Shown here piece after piece: positions 1-8,942 of a stretch of DNA of 64,000 nucleotides. The translations under genes were made by a program, and so were the position numbers. The notes under the pieces are model-generated. The model made no database searches. It was not told where the DNA came from and saw nothing but the letters and a program-made list of their open reading frames with translations. The number at the start of each line of letters is the position of its first letter. The first letter of the stretch is position 1. Source of the DNA: Pseudarthrobacter siccitolerans (lineage in GTDB: Bacteria > Actinomycetota > Actinomycetes > Actinomycetales > Micrococcaceae); assembly GCF_030823375.1 (NCBI RefSeq), contig NZ_JAUSXB010000001.1, positions 2,356,001-2,420,000 of the forward strand. The letters run 5' to 3'.

Positions 1-726
1 GGCAAAGAAGACAGTGGCGGAGCCTGCCACCACGGGGCCGAAGCCGCTGGGCATGAACGGGTTGTAATTGTTGGTGTCGATGTAAAAGACGCCGAGGCCG
101 ATGATGAAAAGAATCAGGATGACCTTGATGGCCACTGCCACCAGTTCGAACCGGCCAAAGGCCTTGGTGCCGCGGGACAGGATCCAGGTGACCAGCAGGC
201 AGACCAGGATCGCCGGAATGTTAACGATGCCGCCCTTGCCCTCATCAACCGTGGACGTCATCCAGGCCGGCATGTGGATGCCGATGCCCGAGAGGAAGGC
301 GTCAAAGTAGCCGGAGATACCGATGGCCACCACGGCCACGATCGCGATGTACTCGAGCAGCAGGTCCCAGCCGATGAACCAGCCAATCACCTCGCCCAGG
401 GCAACATATCCGTAGGTATAGGCGGAGCCGGCGCGGGGAATCATGCCGGCAAACTCGGCGTACGAAAGCGCGGCCGCCGCCGAGGCGAGGCCCGCAATCA
501 GGAACGAGATCAGCACCGCGGGCCCCACACCCGGGTTGTCGCCGCTGCCTGCTGCCACCAGGCCGGCAAGGGAGAAGATGCCGACGCCGATGATGCCGCC
601 TACACCAATAGCCGTCAGCTGCCACAGTCCGAGTGACTTGAAAAGGCCGCTGTGTTTGTTTTCTTCCTCGATGTCGTCGATAGGTTTGCGCCGCATGATC
701 GACTGGGTCATATCTCTACTGCTCAT
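1..726 (-). CDS. Amino acid permease, APC family (C-terminal part outside window)
   Basis: This is a membrane transporter for amino acids or polyamines of the APC superfamily, most like the cationic amino acid transporter group. The 242 visible residues begin with a short cytoplasmic tail and the first helix motif GVGGIIGVGIF, followed by strongly hydrophobic segments and the conserved SYAEFAGMIPRAGSAYTYGY stretch, both typical of the family. The reading frame runs without a stop to base 1, so the gene continues beyond the window. The start at 726 has AGGAG about 9 nt upstream. It is divergent from a LysR regulator, which may control it. The substrate cannot be read from the sequence. Confidence 0.88.
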   Translation of the reverse strand, partial: MSSRDMTQSIMRRKPIDDIEEENKHSGLFKSLGLWQLTAIGVGGIIGVGIFSLAGLVAAGSGDNPGVGPAVLISFLIAGLASAAAALSYAEFAGMIPRAGSAYTYGYVALGEVIGWFIGWDLLLEYIAIVAVVAIGISGYFDAFLSGIGIHMPAWMTSTVDEGKGGIVNIPAILVCLLVTWILSRGTKAFGRFELVAVAIKVILILFIIGLGVFYIDTNNYNPFMPSGFGPVVAGSATVFFA

Positions 727-878
727 CAGGAACTCCTGCTTGGGTGCGACCCCATCACGGCGCGCGAAGAATCGCTTGTGACGGGGGTAACTCGGTCCCA
801 ACAGTATGCAAGGGTGCTTGCGTTAGATAAAGTGACTACTTCTAACCTATATTCATTAGTTTCGGTAAGGATTTCCTC
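727..878. promoter_or_regulatory. Divergent promoter region with a LysR-type dyad
   Basis: This gap separates the permease from the LysR gene. It contains the interrupted dyad TTAGA-N13-TCTAA (823-845) with a nested AAGT-N4-ACTT (832-843), the kind of T-N11-A symmetry that LysR proteins recognise. Its place about 35 nt upstream of the LysR start fits combined autoregulation and control of the permease. No binding data are implied. Confidence 0.4.
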
Positions 879-1793
879 ATGCTTGACGTCCGCAGGCTCC
901 GCCTGCTTCGGGAATTAAGCATCCGCGGGACTCTGGCAGAGGTGGCCGAGGCACTCCAGTACAGCCCGTCGTCGGTATCGCAGCAGCTGGCCCTCCTGGA
1001 AAAGGAAGTGGGCGTGGAACTGCTCCGGAAAACCGGACGGCGGGTCCAGCTCACGCCGCAGGCCGAAGTGCTGGTGGCGCACACGGCGAACCTGCTGGAA
1101 ACCATGGAGCAGGCGGAGGCGGACCTCGCCGCTTCCCTGACCACCGTCACGGGCACTGTCCGGATCGCGGTGTTCCAGTCCGCGGCCCTGGCCCTGATGC
1201 CGGACACCTTGACGAGGATGACCAAGGCCTACCCGGAGGTCCGCATCGAAATGATCCAGCGCGAGCCCGAAACGGCCCTGCACGAGACCTGGGCACGGGA
1301 TTTCGACCTCGTCATTGCCGAACAGTATCCGGGCCACGCCGCCCCACGGTACCCCGAACTGGACCGGGTCCGGCTGACCACCGATGCCATCCGCCTGGCG
1401 GTTCCACCCGCGTCCGACGACGGGCCCGCCGTCCGTTCGCTCGAGGACACCGCGGGACTCGCCTGGGTCATGGAGCCGCGGGGGGCGGCATCCCGCCACT
1501 GGGCGGAGCAGGCGTGCCGCAGCGCCGGCTTCGAGCCCGACGTGCGCTTCGAAACCGCCGACCTTCAGGCCCAGATCCGGCTGATCGAATCAGGCAACGC
1601 GGTGGCCCTGATGCCGGACCTGGTGTGGACCGGGCGCGGCACCACAGCCCGGCTGCTGGAGCTGCCAGGCAAGCCGCACCGCACCGTTTTTACCTCTGTC
1701 CGGCGCTCCAGCGCCCAGCGGCCGGCCATCCTGGCCGCAAGGGAGACCCTTGCTGCAGCAGCCGCGGCGGTGGCGGGGAACGACGCCGGGTGA
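879..1793 (+). CDS. LysR family transcriptional regulator
   Basis: A 304-residue DNA-binding regulator. Residues 1-60 form the winged helix-turn-helix (LRLLRELSIRGTLAEVAEAL, then SPSSVSQQLALLEKEVG), and the rest matches the LysR periplasmic-binding-protein-like effector domain. The length is normal for the family. The ATG at 879 follows AAGGA. The gene is divergent from the permease at 1-726 and precedes panD by about 95 nt with no obvious terminator. The usual LysR layout suggests it controls the permease. The effector is unknown; an amino acid would fit the context but this is inference. Confidence 0.88.
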   Translation: MLDVRRLRLLRELSIRGTLAEVAEALQYSPSSVSQQLALLEKEVGVELLRKTGRRVQLTPQAEVLVAHTANLLETMEQAEADLAASLTTVTGTVRIAVFQSAALALMPDTLTRMTKAYPEVRIEMIQREPETALHETWARDFDLVIAEQYPGHAAPRYPELDRVRLTTDAIRLAVPPASDDGPAVRSLEDTAGLAWVMEPRGAASRHWAEQACRSAGFEPDVRFETADLQAQIRLIESGNAVALMPDLVWTGRGTTARLLELPGKPHRTVFTSVRRSSAQRPAILAARETLAAAAAAVAGNDAG

Positions 1794-1864
1794 CCGGCCG
1801 CCGTCGTACGTTTCCTCCCAAAGGTGGGGCGCCAGTGTTCCCTGCGTCACTGCGCGGATCAGAG

Positions 1865-1888
1865 CCCGGCGCTAGAATGATGCCGTTA
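1865..1888 (+). promoter_or_regulatory. Probable panD promoter, possibly leaderless
   Basis: A TAGAAT -10-like hexamer lies at 1873-1878, only 9 nt before the panD ATG, and no purine-rich ribosome site separates them. This spacing puts the transcription start at or beside the ATG, as in leaderless mRNAs, which are common in actinobacteria. The -35 is not clear. Confidence 0.4.
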
Positions 1889-2313
1889 TGAATCGAACAA
1901 TGTTCAAGTCCAAAATCCACCGGGCCACCGTCACGCACGCCGACCTGCACTACGTAGGTTCCGTCACCGTGGACCTGGACCTGCTTGAGGCCGCCGACAT
2001 CCTCCCCGGCGAGCTCGTGTCCATTGTGGATATCACCAACGGCGCACGGCTTGAGACCTACACGATTGCCGGCGAGCGCGGCTCCGGCGTGATCGGCATC
2101 AACGGTGCAGCGGCGCACCTCATGCACGAGAACGACCTTGTCATCCTGATTACTTACGCGCAAATGACCACCGAAGAGGCCAAGGCCTATGAACCGCGGG
2201 TGGTCCACGTGGACGGGAACAACCGGATGATCCAGCTGGGCAACGACCCCGCCGAGGGCCTCACTCCCGGGATGATGCGCCCCCCTTTCGCGCTTAACAA
2301 CGCCACCGTCTAG
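1888..2313 (+). CDS. panD: Aspartate 1-decarboxylase proenzyme
   Basis: PanD decarboxylates L-aspartate to beta-alanine for pantothenate and coenzyme A synthesis. It is a cytoplasmic pyruvoyl enzyme made by self-cleavage of a proenzyme. The 141-residue product opens with [20 protein letters not shown] and has Gly24-Ser25 in YVGSV, exactly where the Escherichia coli proenzyme is cut to give the pyruvoyl group from Ser25; this also supports the chosen ATG. Lys9, Tyr22 and the NGAAAHL segment are conserved. No other pantothenate gene is beside it. The ATG has no clear ribosome site, so a leaderless message is possible. Confidence 0.95.
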   Translation: MNRTMFKSKIHRATVTHADLHYVGSVTVDLDLLEAADILPGELVSIVDITNGARLETYTIAGERGSGVIGINGAAAHLMHENDLVILITYAQMTTEEAKAYEPRVVHVDGNNRMIQLGNDPAEGLTPGMMRPPFALNNATV

Positions 2314-2376
2314 CCGGAGCGTGCATCCCGGTACCCACCTCCGCCGCGCCCTGAGGGATAAGTCGCCGGTGACCCC

Positions 2377-3303
2377 GTGCTAGGTGTACTGGCAGGCTTC
2401 TTTGTGGTGTGGTGCATCATCCTGGTGGGCTGGTTCGTGGGCCGGCAGAAAATCCTGGGCGACAATGCACGGCAGGTCCTCAGCTCCCTCACCTTCTTTG
2501 TGGCCAGCCCCGCGTTGCTCTTCGAAACGCTGGGCAAGGCCCGCCTCGCCGAAGTCTTTGCCGCACCCCTGCTGGTGACGGCGGTGGCGGCCATCGCCAC
2601 GGCCGGCATCTTCTTCACCATCGCCAAATGGTGGCTCAAGCGTTCCCTGCCCGAATCCCTGATGAGCGCCATGGCGGCGTCGCTCGCCAACTCCGCCAAC
2701 CTGGGCATTCCCATCGCCGTCTATGTCCTGGGTGATGCCAGCTATGTGGCGCCGCTGCTGATTTTCCAACTGGCGTTCTTCACCCCGCTGTTCCTGATGA
2801 TCCTGGACTCCAGCACCAGCGCGCACCGCACCACGCCCCTGAGTTTTGCGGTGATGATCCTGCGCAATCCCATGATTGTGGGCTCCGCGCTGGGCCTGGT
2901 GGTGGCCGGCACCGGCTGGCAGGTTCCACCCCTGGTGATGGAGCCCATCCACCTGATCGGCGGTGCTGCCATCCCGGCCATGCTGATCGCCTTCGGCATG
3001 AGCCTGAACGGCACCCGTCCGCTGCAGGCGGTTGCAGGCCGGCGCCTGGACACCCTGCTGGCGAGCGGGTTCAAGCTGGCCATCCAGCCGGCGCTGGCGT
3101 ATCTCTTCGCCCGTTTCGCGCTCGGCATGGCGGACCACGCCCTGTTCGCCGTGGTGGTCACGTCCGCCTTGCCCACCGCGCAGAACGTCTTTGTGGCCGC
3201 CAGCCGCTACAAGACCGGCCTCACCGTGGCCAAGGACACCGTACTGATTACTACCGTTGTGGCCGTTCCGGCGATGATTGGCGTAGCGCTGCTGCTGACG
3301 TGA
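2377..3303 (+). CDS. AEC family transporter (auxin efflux carrier type)
   Basis: A 308-residue integral membrane carrier of the AEC/BASS-like group, whose bacterial members move small carboxylates such as malate or malonate. The sequence is hydrophobic throughout with about ten membrane segments, and the helix containing LANSANLGIPIAVYVLG is the hallmark broken helix. The GTG at 2377 is the first start in frame; the ribosome site (AGGGA) is rather far upstream. The stop at 3303 is followed after about 10 nt by the sarcosine-oxidase-like gene, so the two are probably one transcript and may handle related small molecules. The substrate is not determined. Confidence 0.82.
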   Translation: MLGVLAGFFVVWCIILVGWFVGRQKILGDNARQVLSSLTFFVASPALLFETLGKARLAEVFAAPLLVTAVAAIATAGIFFTIAKWWLKRSLPESLMSAMAASLANSANLGIPIAVYVLGDASYVAPLLIFQLAFFTPLFLMILDSSTSAHRTTPLSFAVMILRNPMIVGSALGLVVAGTGWQVPPLVMEPIHLIGGAAIPAMLIAFGMSLNGTRPLQAVAGRRLDTLLASGFKLAIQPALAYLFARFALGMADHALFAVVVTSALPTAQNVFVAASRYKTGLTVAKDTVLITTVVAVPAMIGVALLLT

Positions 3304-3313
3304 GGGGAGATTG

Positions 3314-4441
3314 ATGGAAAAGATGCTGGACACCGTGGTGGTGGGCGGCGGAGCCATGGGATCGGCCGCAGCCTGGGCGCTGGCCCGCCGCGGACGGCAG
3401 GTGACGCTGGTGGAGCAGTTCGGGCCGGGGCATAAGATCGGCGCCTCGCACGGCAGTACGCGCAACCTGAATCCGGGTTACTACCGTCCCGAATACGTGG
3501 CCATGCTGGCCGAGGGGCTGGCTCTGTGGGACGAACTGGAGCAGGAAAGCGGCGAGACGCTGCTGGCCCGCACGGGCATCGTCAATCACGGCCCGGACCC
3601 GCGGCTTCCGGACGTCGCCGCGGCACTGGACTACGCGGGCATCCGCGCCGAATTCCTGTCCCCCGCGGAGGCGGGCCAGCGCTGGCGCGGCATCCGTTTC
3701 GATCAGCAGGCACTGCACATGCCCGACGGCGGGCAGCTCAACCCCGAGGCGGCACTCCCCGCTTTCCAGCGGCTCGCAGCAGCCCGGGGCGCTGAAATCC
3801 GCCACCACACCAAAGTGGTCGACCTGAAGGTGATGGACGACGGCGTCCGGCTGGCTTTGGAATCTGAGGCAGGCACCGAGGTGGTCACCGCCGCCCAGGT
3901 TGTGGTCACGGCCGGCGGCTGGACAGAGAAACTCCTCGGCGCCAGCGGCGCAGGGCTCCGGATTCCGAAGCTTCGGGTCACCCAGGAGCAGCCGGCGCAC
4001 TTCCGGGTGGCCGATGGCGAGGCGGTCTGGCCCGGGTTCAATCACATGCCAGGCACCAGCGCGGAATACAGGAACTGGTACTCCCCCGTCTACGGGATGC
4101 AGACCCCGGGCGAGGGCATCAAGGCCGGCTGGCACGGCGTAGGCCCCCTGGTTGACCCGGACCGGCGCTCCTTCCAGCCAGAACCCGCGCAGCTCGCGGC
4201 ACTGCAGGACTACGCGCGGACATGGCTCCCGGGCGTGGACGCCGATTCGTTCGAGGCCATCAGCTGCACGTACACCACCACCCCGGATGAGGACTTCATC
4301 CTGGACCGGATCGGACCGGTGGTGATCGGCGCCGGGTTTTCGGGGCACGGGTTCAAGTTCACTCCCGTGGTGGGCCGGATCCTTGCAGACCTTGCCACGG
4401 GCACGCGGCCGGCGCCCGAGATTTTCAGAGCCTCGCGTTAG
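3314..4441 (+). CDS. Sarcosine oxidase / N-methyltryptophan oxidase-like FAD enzyme
   Basis: A 375-residue flavoprotein of the DAO family, closest in length and motifs to monomeric sarcosine oxidase and SolA. These oxidise N-methyl amino acids with O2, giving the amino acid, formaldehyde and H2O2. The N-terminus carries the dinucleotide-binding VVVGGGAMGSAAAWALA, and the GASHGSTR segment with the C-terminal GFSGHGFKFTPVVGRILADL stretch is typical. The ATG at 3314 is preferred over the TTG at 3311 because AGGGGAG then lies 4 nt upstream. It follows the AEC carrier closely. The monomeric enzymes bind FAD covalently through a Cys near the C-terminus, which is not obvious here, so the exact substrate and flavin linkage are open. 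Confidence 0.85.
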   Translation: MEKMLDTVVVGGGAMGSAAAWALARRGRQVTLVEQFGPGHKIGASHGSTRNLNPGYYRPEYVAMLAEGLALWDELEQESGETLLARTGIVNHGPDPRLPDVAAALDYAGIRAEFLSPAEAGQRWRGIRFDQQALHMPDGGQLNPEAALPAFQRLAAARGAEIRHHTKVVDLKVMDDGVRLALESEAGTEVVTAAQVVVTAGGWTEKLLGASGAGLRIPKLRVTQEQPAHFRVADGEAVWPGFNHMPGTSAEYRNWYSPVYGMQTPGEGIKAGWHGVGPLVDPDRRSFQPEPAQLAALQDYARTWLPGVDADSFEAISCTYTTTPDEDFILDRIGPVVIGAGFSGHGFKFTPVVGRILADLATGTRPAPEIFRASR

Positions 4442-4527
4442 CTATGCCCGGCGTCGGGGACCGGTCTCCCGGGACGGTTCTCCCGGGGTACCCGACATCT
4501 GCCGTCTCTGGCCGGGGCGTCTTCCCG

Positions 4528-6054
4528 CTAAGTGTCAGCGCTGCTGCGGCTGCTTTCGGGCTCGGTGTCCGGCCGGGCATTGCTTTGGGCCGCCTCATCT
4601 GCGGTGCTCGCCTCGCCCGCCTTCACTGCAGGCATGGCCAGCACCGCGGCCACGGTGAGGATGCCGCCCACCAGCGCCGCCAGGAAGACTGCGCCGGAAG
4701 CGGCCACCACGGCGGGAGCATCACCTTCGCCGCCCGCGTTCCCGTAGACCGCATTGGCCACGGCGCCGAAGACGGCCACGCCAAGTGCGCTGCCGATAGA
4801 CCTGGCGAACATGTTGCTGCTGGTGACCACACCGCGCTCATTCCAGGAAACGCTGGACTGTGCAGAGATCAGGGTGGGAGTGGCCACCAGGCCCAAACCG
4901 AGTCCCACCACGAAGCAGCTGGTCGCCACCAGGGCCACGTTGGGAGTGGCAGCCGTAAGCGTCAGGACCAGCAGGCCCACCACGGTAATGGAGATCCCGA
5001 TCAACGCGGTGGCCTTGAACCCGATCCGCAGGTAGAACCGGCCCGCCTGCGAGGCGCTAATGGGCCAGCCAAGGGTGAGTGCTGCGAGCGCCAGGCCTGC
5101 AATGAGGGGCGAGCTGTGCAGCGCCCCTTCCAGGAACGTGGGCACGTAGGAGGTCAGGCCAATCATCACTGCCCCGACTCCAAAGGACACCAGCGCGGTG
5201 GTGCCGAGAAGCCGCCGCGACACCACCCAGGACGGCAGGACCGGCTCCGCGGCCCGCCGCTCCACCACCAGGAACACGGCCAGCAGCGCCCCGCCTACCA
5301 CGAAGATGCCAATACTTATCGTTGAATTCCACTCCCACCCCTGGCCACCTTGGAGGGCGCCAAGGATCAGCAGGCCAAGTGACCCCGCCAGCAGGGCCGC
5401 ACCGGCGTAGTCCACCCGGTGCCTGGCGCGCTCCACGTTCTCATGCAGGGTCCGGAGCAGCATCCACGAGGCCAAGAGGCAGAGCGGAACGTTGACCAGG
5501 AAAATGCCGCGCCAGATGCCCAGGGCGGAGAAGATACCGCCAAGGCTCGGGCCTACGACGGAGGAGACAGCCCACACGCTGGCCAGGTAGCCCTGCACTT
5601 TGGCGCGCTCCTCCAGCGAATAAATGTCGCCCGCGATGGTGATGGACACGGGTAGCACCGCTCCCGCGCCGAGCCCTTGCAGCGCCCGGAAGGCGATCAG
5701 GGCGGGCATGCTCCAGGCGATCCCGCAGAGTATGGATCCGAGCAGGAACAGCCCGATGCCCGCCAGGATGATCGGCTTGCGGCCCACCATGTCGGACAGC
5801 TTCCCGTAGATGGGCACCGAGACGGCCTGGGCCAGCAGGTATGCCGAAAAAAGCCAGGGGAACGATTCGAACCCGCCCACGTCGCGGACGATCGACGGCA
5901 CGGCGGTGGCCACGATGGTGGAATCGATGGCCACCAGTCCGGTGGACAGCATCAGGGCAATGAGAATAGGGCCCCGTTCAGAGCGGAACCCCACTCCCTG
6001 GGTTCGGGCGGTCATCATCAGTCTCGTTTCGGTTTGGGTCCCTGTTACCTCCAC
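4528..6054 (-). CDS. MFS drug efflux transporter, DHA2 (EmrB/QacA) type
   Basis: A 508-residue proton-coupled exporter of the 14-helix DHA2 family, in the cytoplasmic membrane. Motif D1 appears as AIDSTIVATAVPSI, motif A as YGKLSDMVGRKP, and the antiporter motif C as SSVVGPSLGG. The C-terminal tail is acidic and Ser-rich. The GTG at 6054 is the longest start; an ATG pair at about 6018 is an alternative and neither has a strong ribosome site. The gene converges with the oxidase upstream. No regulator is adjacent. Drug efflux is the family role; the true substrate is unknown. Confidence 0.87.
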   Translation of the reverse strand: MEVTGTQTETRLMMTARTQGVGFRSERGPILIALMLSTGLVAIDSTIVATAVPSIVRDVGGFESFPWLFSAYLLAQAVSVPIYGKLSDMVGRKPIILAGIGLFLLGSILCGIAWSMPALIAFRALQGLGAGAVLPVSITIAGDIYSLEERAKVQGYLASVWAVSSVVGPSLGGIFSALGIWRGIFLVNVPLCLLASWMLLRTLHENVERARHRVDYAGAALLAGSLGLLILGALQGGQGWEWNSTISIGIFVVGGALLAVFLVVERRAAEPVLPSWVVSRRLLGTTALVSFGVGAVMIGLTSYVPTFLEGALHSSPLIAGLALAALTLGWPISASQAGRFYLRIGFKATALIGISITVVGLLVLTLTAATPNVALVATSCFVVGLGLGLVATPTLISAQSSVSWNERGVVTSSNMFARSIGSALGVAVFGAVANAVYGNAGGEGDAPAVVAASGAVFLAALVGGILTVAAVLAMPAVKAGEASTADEAAQSNARPDTEPESSRSSADT

Positions 6055-6079
6055 TCTAGGTACCCAAAACGCACACCTG

Positions 6080-8710
6080 CTATCTCCTGCCCTGGTGTTC
6101 GTCCAGGAGCCGGGCGCAGCGGATGAAGCCCAGGTGCGAGTAGGCCTGCGGATGGTTCCCCAGGTGGGTCTCCGTGCCGGGGTCGTACTCCTCCGGCAGC
6201 AGCCCGGTGGGCCCGAAAAGGTTCACCAGCTGGTCGAACAGGTCCCAGGCCTCATCGATCCGGCCTACCGCCACGTAGGCTTCGATCAGCCAGGTGGTGC
6301 AGATGTGGAACCCGCCCTCCAGGCCCGGCAGGCCGTCGTCGTACCTGTACCGGAAGACGGTGGGCCCCACCCGCAGCTCCCGCTCCACGGCAGTGACGGT
6401 GTCCAGGAAGCGCTGGTCCGCAACACCCAGCAGGCCGGAGAGGCCGATGTGCAGGACGGCAGCATCAAGGTCCGGACTGTCGTACGCCACGGTGTAGGAC
6501 TGCGCCGACTCGTCCCAGCCTTCGCGCAGCACCTCTTCCCGGATGGTGCCGGCGGTCGGAGCCCAGGCCGGGTCCGGCTCCCGGCCGTGGCGGCCCGCAG
6601 TCCGCAACGCCCGGTCAAGGGTCACCCAGCACATCACCTTGGAGTAGACGTGGTGGCGGGCTGCACGCCGGGCTTCCCAGATGCCGTGGTCGGGTTCGTG
6701 CCAGCGGGCCAGGACCGCTGAGGCCATCTGGACCATCAGCTCCCAGTGGTCATCGGCGAGCGCGCTTTCCCGCTCGCTCAGGGCATGGATCAGTTCAGCA
6801 ACGGGCCCGAAGACGTCCAGCTGGACCTGGTGGTCCGCGGCGTTGCCGATCCTGACGGGGCGGGAGCCGGCGTACCCGGGAAGGCTGTCGATGACGGCTT
6901 CCGTGGAGAGCGGCGCGCCGGTCACCGAGTACAGGGGGTGCAGCCATTCGGGGCCGGGTGCGTGTTCGAGGATCCGCCCCAGCCAGCCCAGGAATCCTGC
7001 AGCCTCCGCCGTGGAGCCAAGGTCCACCAGCGCGTTGACCGTCATGGATCCGTCCCGCAGCCAGCAGTACCGGTAGTCCCAGTTCCTTGTCCCGCCGATT
7101 CCTTCAGGCAACGACGTGGTGGGGGCGGCGAGGACTGCACCCGTGGGTTCGTGCACCAGGGCGCGGAGCACCAGGGCCGACCGCCGCACCAGGGAGGGTT
7201 TGACGGACGGGAGCACAAGTTTCTGGACCCACTGCCGGGCATGCAGGGCCACCCCCGACCGCCGCTCCGTCTCACCTTCCGGGTCCGCGGGCTGGGGTTC
7301 CGTATCGCCGCAGCGCAGGTTGAGGACCACGGGACCGTCCTGCAGGTTCACGGATGCTGTGGCTGTAGCGTGGCGCCCGTCCGAGGTGATGCTGAAGGTG
7401 ACCCCGGGGGCGAACAGGATGATCGGTTCTGAGGTGCCCACAACGTGGAGTTCACCGCCGCGCGCCTCCATGCTGAACGGGGCATTGGCGTAGTCCGGCC
7501 GGGGAGCAAAGGTGATCCTGGCGGCGCCGTTGCCGGAGAGCACCCGGACCAGGCTGGTGATGCCGTCCGGGGCAGGCTCCAGGTAGTCCGTGACCGTGAC
7601 GTCCGCCCACCGGGTTTCGACAATCATGGTGCTGTCCACGTACCGCTGCCCCAGCACCTGGGAGCCCTTGACCGGCTCCACAGAGAAGTGCCCGGCAGCG
7701 TCTCCGCCCAGGATGTGGGCAAACAAGGACCCGGAATCCGGCAGCGGGTGGCTCATCCAGCAGATCTTCGCATCGGGTGTCAGTAGCGCGGTGGAGGACC
7801 CGTTCCCGATCATCGTGTGCCGCTCAAGGCCTACGGCGTCCTCGCCGAATAGCCAGGCCCGGCGCAGTTCGAAGAGGAGGGCAAGGACCCGGGCAAAGGA
7901 TTCCGGGTCGCGGACGCGGTGCGCCGCGGCGGTCTCCCCGGGCCCTACCCGCAGCCCGAGGTCCGGCCCGCGCAGGGTGGCGATGGCCAGTTCGTCACTG
8001 TAGGCATCCCCGGCGAACATGGCAGCGCTGGCTCCGAGCCGGGATCGGAGGCTCTCCAGCGCCTCCGCTTTGGACGGCTCCACCACGGACAGGTCCAGCA
8101 CCGAACCGTCCACAATGAAGAACAGGCCGTGCACGCGGGCAATCTCCCGGGCGGTTTCCGTCACCGACTCCACGACGTCCGGCGGGGCGGGGCGGGTGTG
8201 GACCGAAACGGCCACGGGTTTGCGTTCGATCCAGATGCCTTTTTGGAAACCCACGGCCTCATTGAGCGCGGCGTTGACTTTTTGCAGGACGGATTCGGTG
8301 GCCAGGGTCTGGGCGTGTGCGAAGCCCATATCCGATTCCGCGCCGTGGGAGCCGATGAGATGAACCTCCACCGGAAGGCGTGATACGGCGGCAAGATCAC
8401 GGAGCGAGCGCCCCGAAATGATGGCCGCGTGGGTGTTGGGGAGGGCTGCAAGGGCGCGCAGGGCTATGGCGGCGCTGCCGAGCGGGAGGATCTCCGTGGA
8501 GATGCCCTCGGCGTCGCAGAGGGTTCCGCCGTAGTTGCAGGCCACCAGCAGCCCGGGAACGCGCGCCAGTACTTTGAGCTCCGCGAGGAGCGCAGGCGTC
8601 AGCCCGTTGTCCGCCGCATCCGACTGGACGAAGGCCCGGAGCATCTCCAGCGGGAGGGAACGCGTGAGCAGCGCGGAATCCGCCACGCTTTGGTTCAAAG
8701 GCGTCGCCAT
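6080..8710 (-). CDS. Trehalose-phosphatase-like / GH15 glycosidase fusion
   Basis: An 876-residue two-domain protein. Residues about 45-270 resemble the HAD-type trehalose-6-phosphate phosphatase (IISGRSLRDLA, LIGSHGAESD and FAGDAYSDELAI motifs). Residues about 285-870 are a glycoside hydrolase family 15 domain, as in glucoamylases and the mycobacterial trehalase, with GTRNWDYRYCWLRDGS and the catalytic-acid region LLPEEYDP. In the HAD motif I the expected DxDGT reads N59-Y-G61-G-T, so both the nucleophile and the acid Asp are replaced; the phosphatase half is probably inactive. The ATG at 8710 has AGGGG upstream. Likely substrates are trehalose or maltose-type sugars. Confidence 0.85.
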   Translation of the reverse strand: MATPLNQSVADSALLTRSLPLEMLRAFVQSDAADNGLTPALLAELKVLARVPGLLVACNYGGTLCDAEGISTEILPLGSAAIALRALAALPNTHAAIISGRSLRDLAAVSRLPVEVHLIGSHGAESDMGFAHAQTLATESVLQKVNAALNEAVGFQKGIWIERKPVAVSVHTRPAPPDVVESVTETAREIARVHGLFFIVDGSVLDLSVVEPSKAEALESLRSRLGASAAMFAGDAYSDELAIATLRGPDLGLRVGPGETAAAHRVRDPESFARVLALLFELRRAWLFGEDAVGLERHTMIGNGSSTALLTPDAKICWMSHPLPDSGSLFAHILGGDAAGHFSVEPVKGSQVLGQRYVDSTMIVETRWADVTVTDYLEPAPDGITSLVRVLSGNGAARITFAPRPDYANAPFSMEARGGELHVVGTSEPIILFAPGVTFSITSDGRHATATASVNLQDGPVVLNLRCGDTEPQPADPEGETERRSGVALHARQWVQKLVLPSVKPSLVRRSALVLRALVHEPTGAVLAAPTTSLPEGIGGTRNWDYRYCWLRDGSMTVNALVDLGSTAEAAGFLGWLGRILEHAPGPEWLHPLYSVTGAPLSTEAVIDSLPGYAGSRPVRIGNAADHQVQLDVFGPVAELIHALSERESALADDHWELMVQMASAVLARWHEPDHGIWEARRAARHHVYSKVMCWVTLDRALRTAGRHGREPDPAWAPTAGTIREEVLREGWDESAQSYTVAYDSPDLDAAVLHIGLSGLLGVADQRFLDTVTAVERELRVGPTVFRYRYDDGLPGLEGGFHICTTWLIEAYVAVGRIDEAWDLFDQLVNLFGPTGLLPEEYDPGTETHLGNHPQAYSHLGFIRCARLLDEHQGRR

Positions 8711-8942
8711 GCGCGTACCCCTAAGGCAAAACCCGGCCGGGACTTCAGCCGCTGGATTGCCTGCGGACTACCGGTTGGTGCCCCTCCCGGGAATCCCAGC
8801 GATTCCCGAGGAGGCAAGTCCTATCCTCAGCCCCGGCGGTTTCCCACGAAAGTCCCCTTCATTGCGTATGTGTAAAAGTCCCGGAAATGCGCACCGGGCT
8901 TGTGCCGGGGACCTGCCCCCGGCCAGCCGGGGCGCCCCGAGG

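Noticed and set aside
4444..5325. 293-codon plus-strand frame
   Set aside because: It is antisense to the DHA2 transporter and rich in Gly, His and Arg without motifs.
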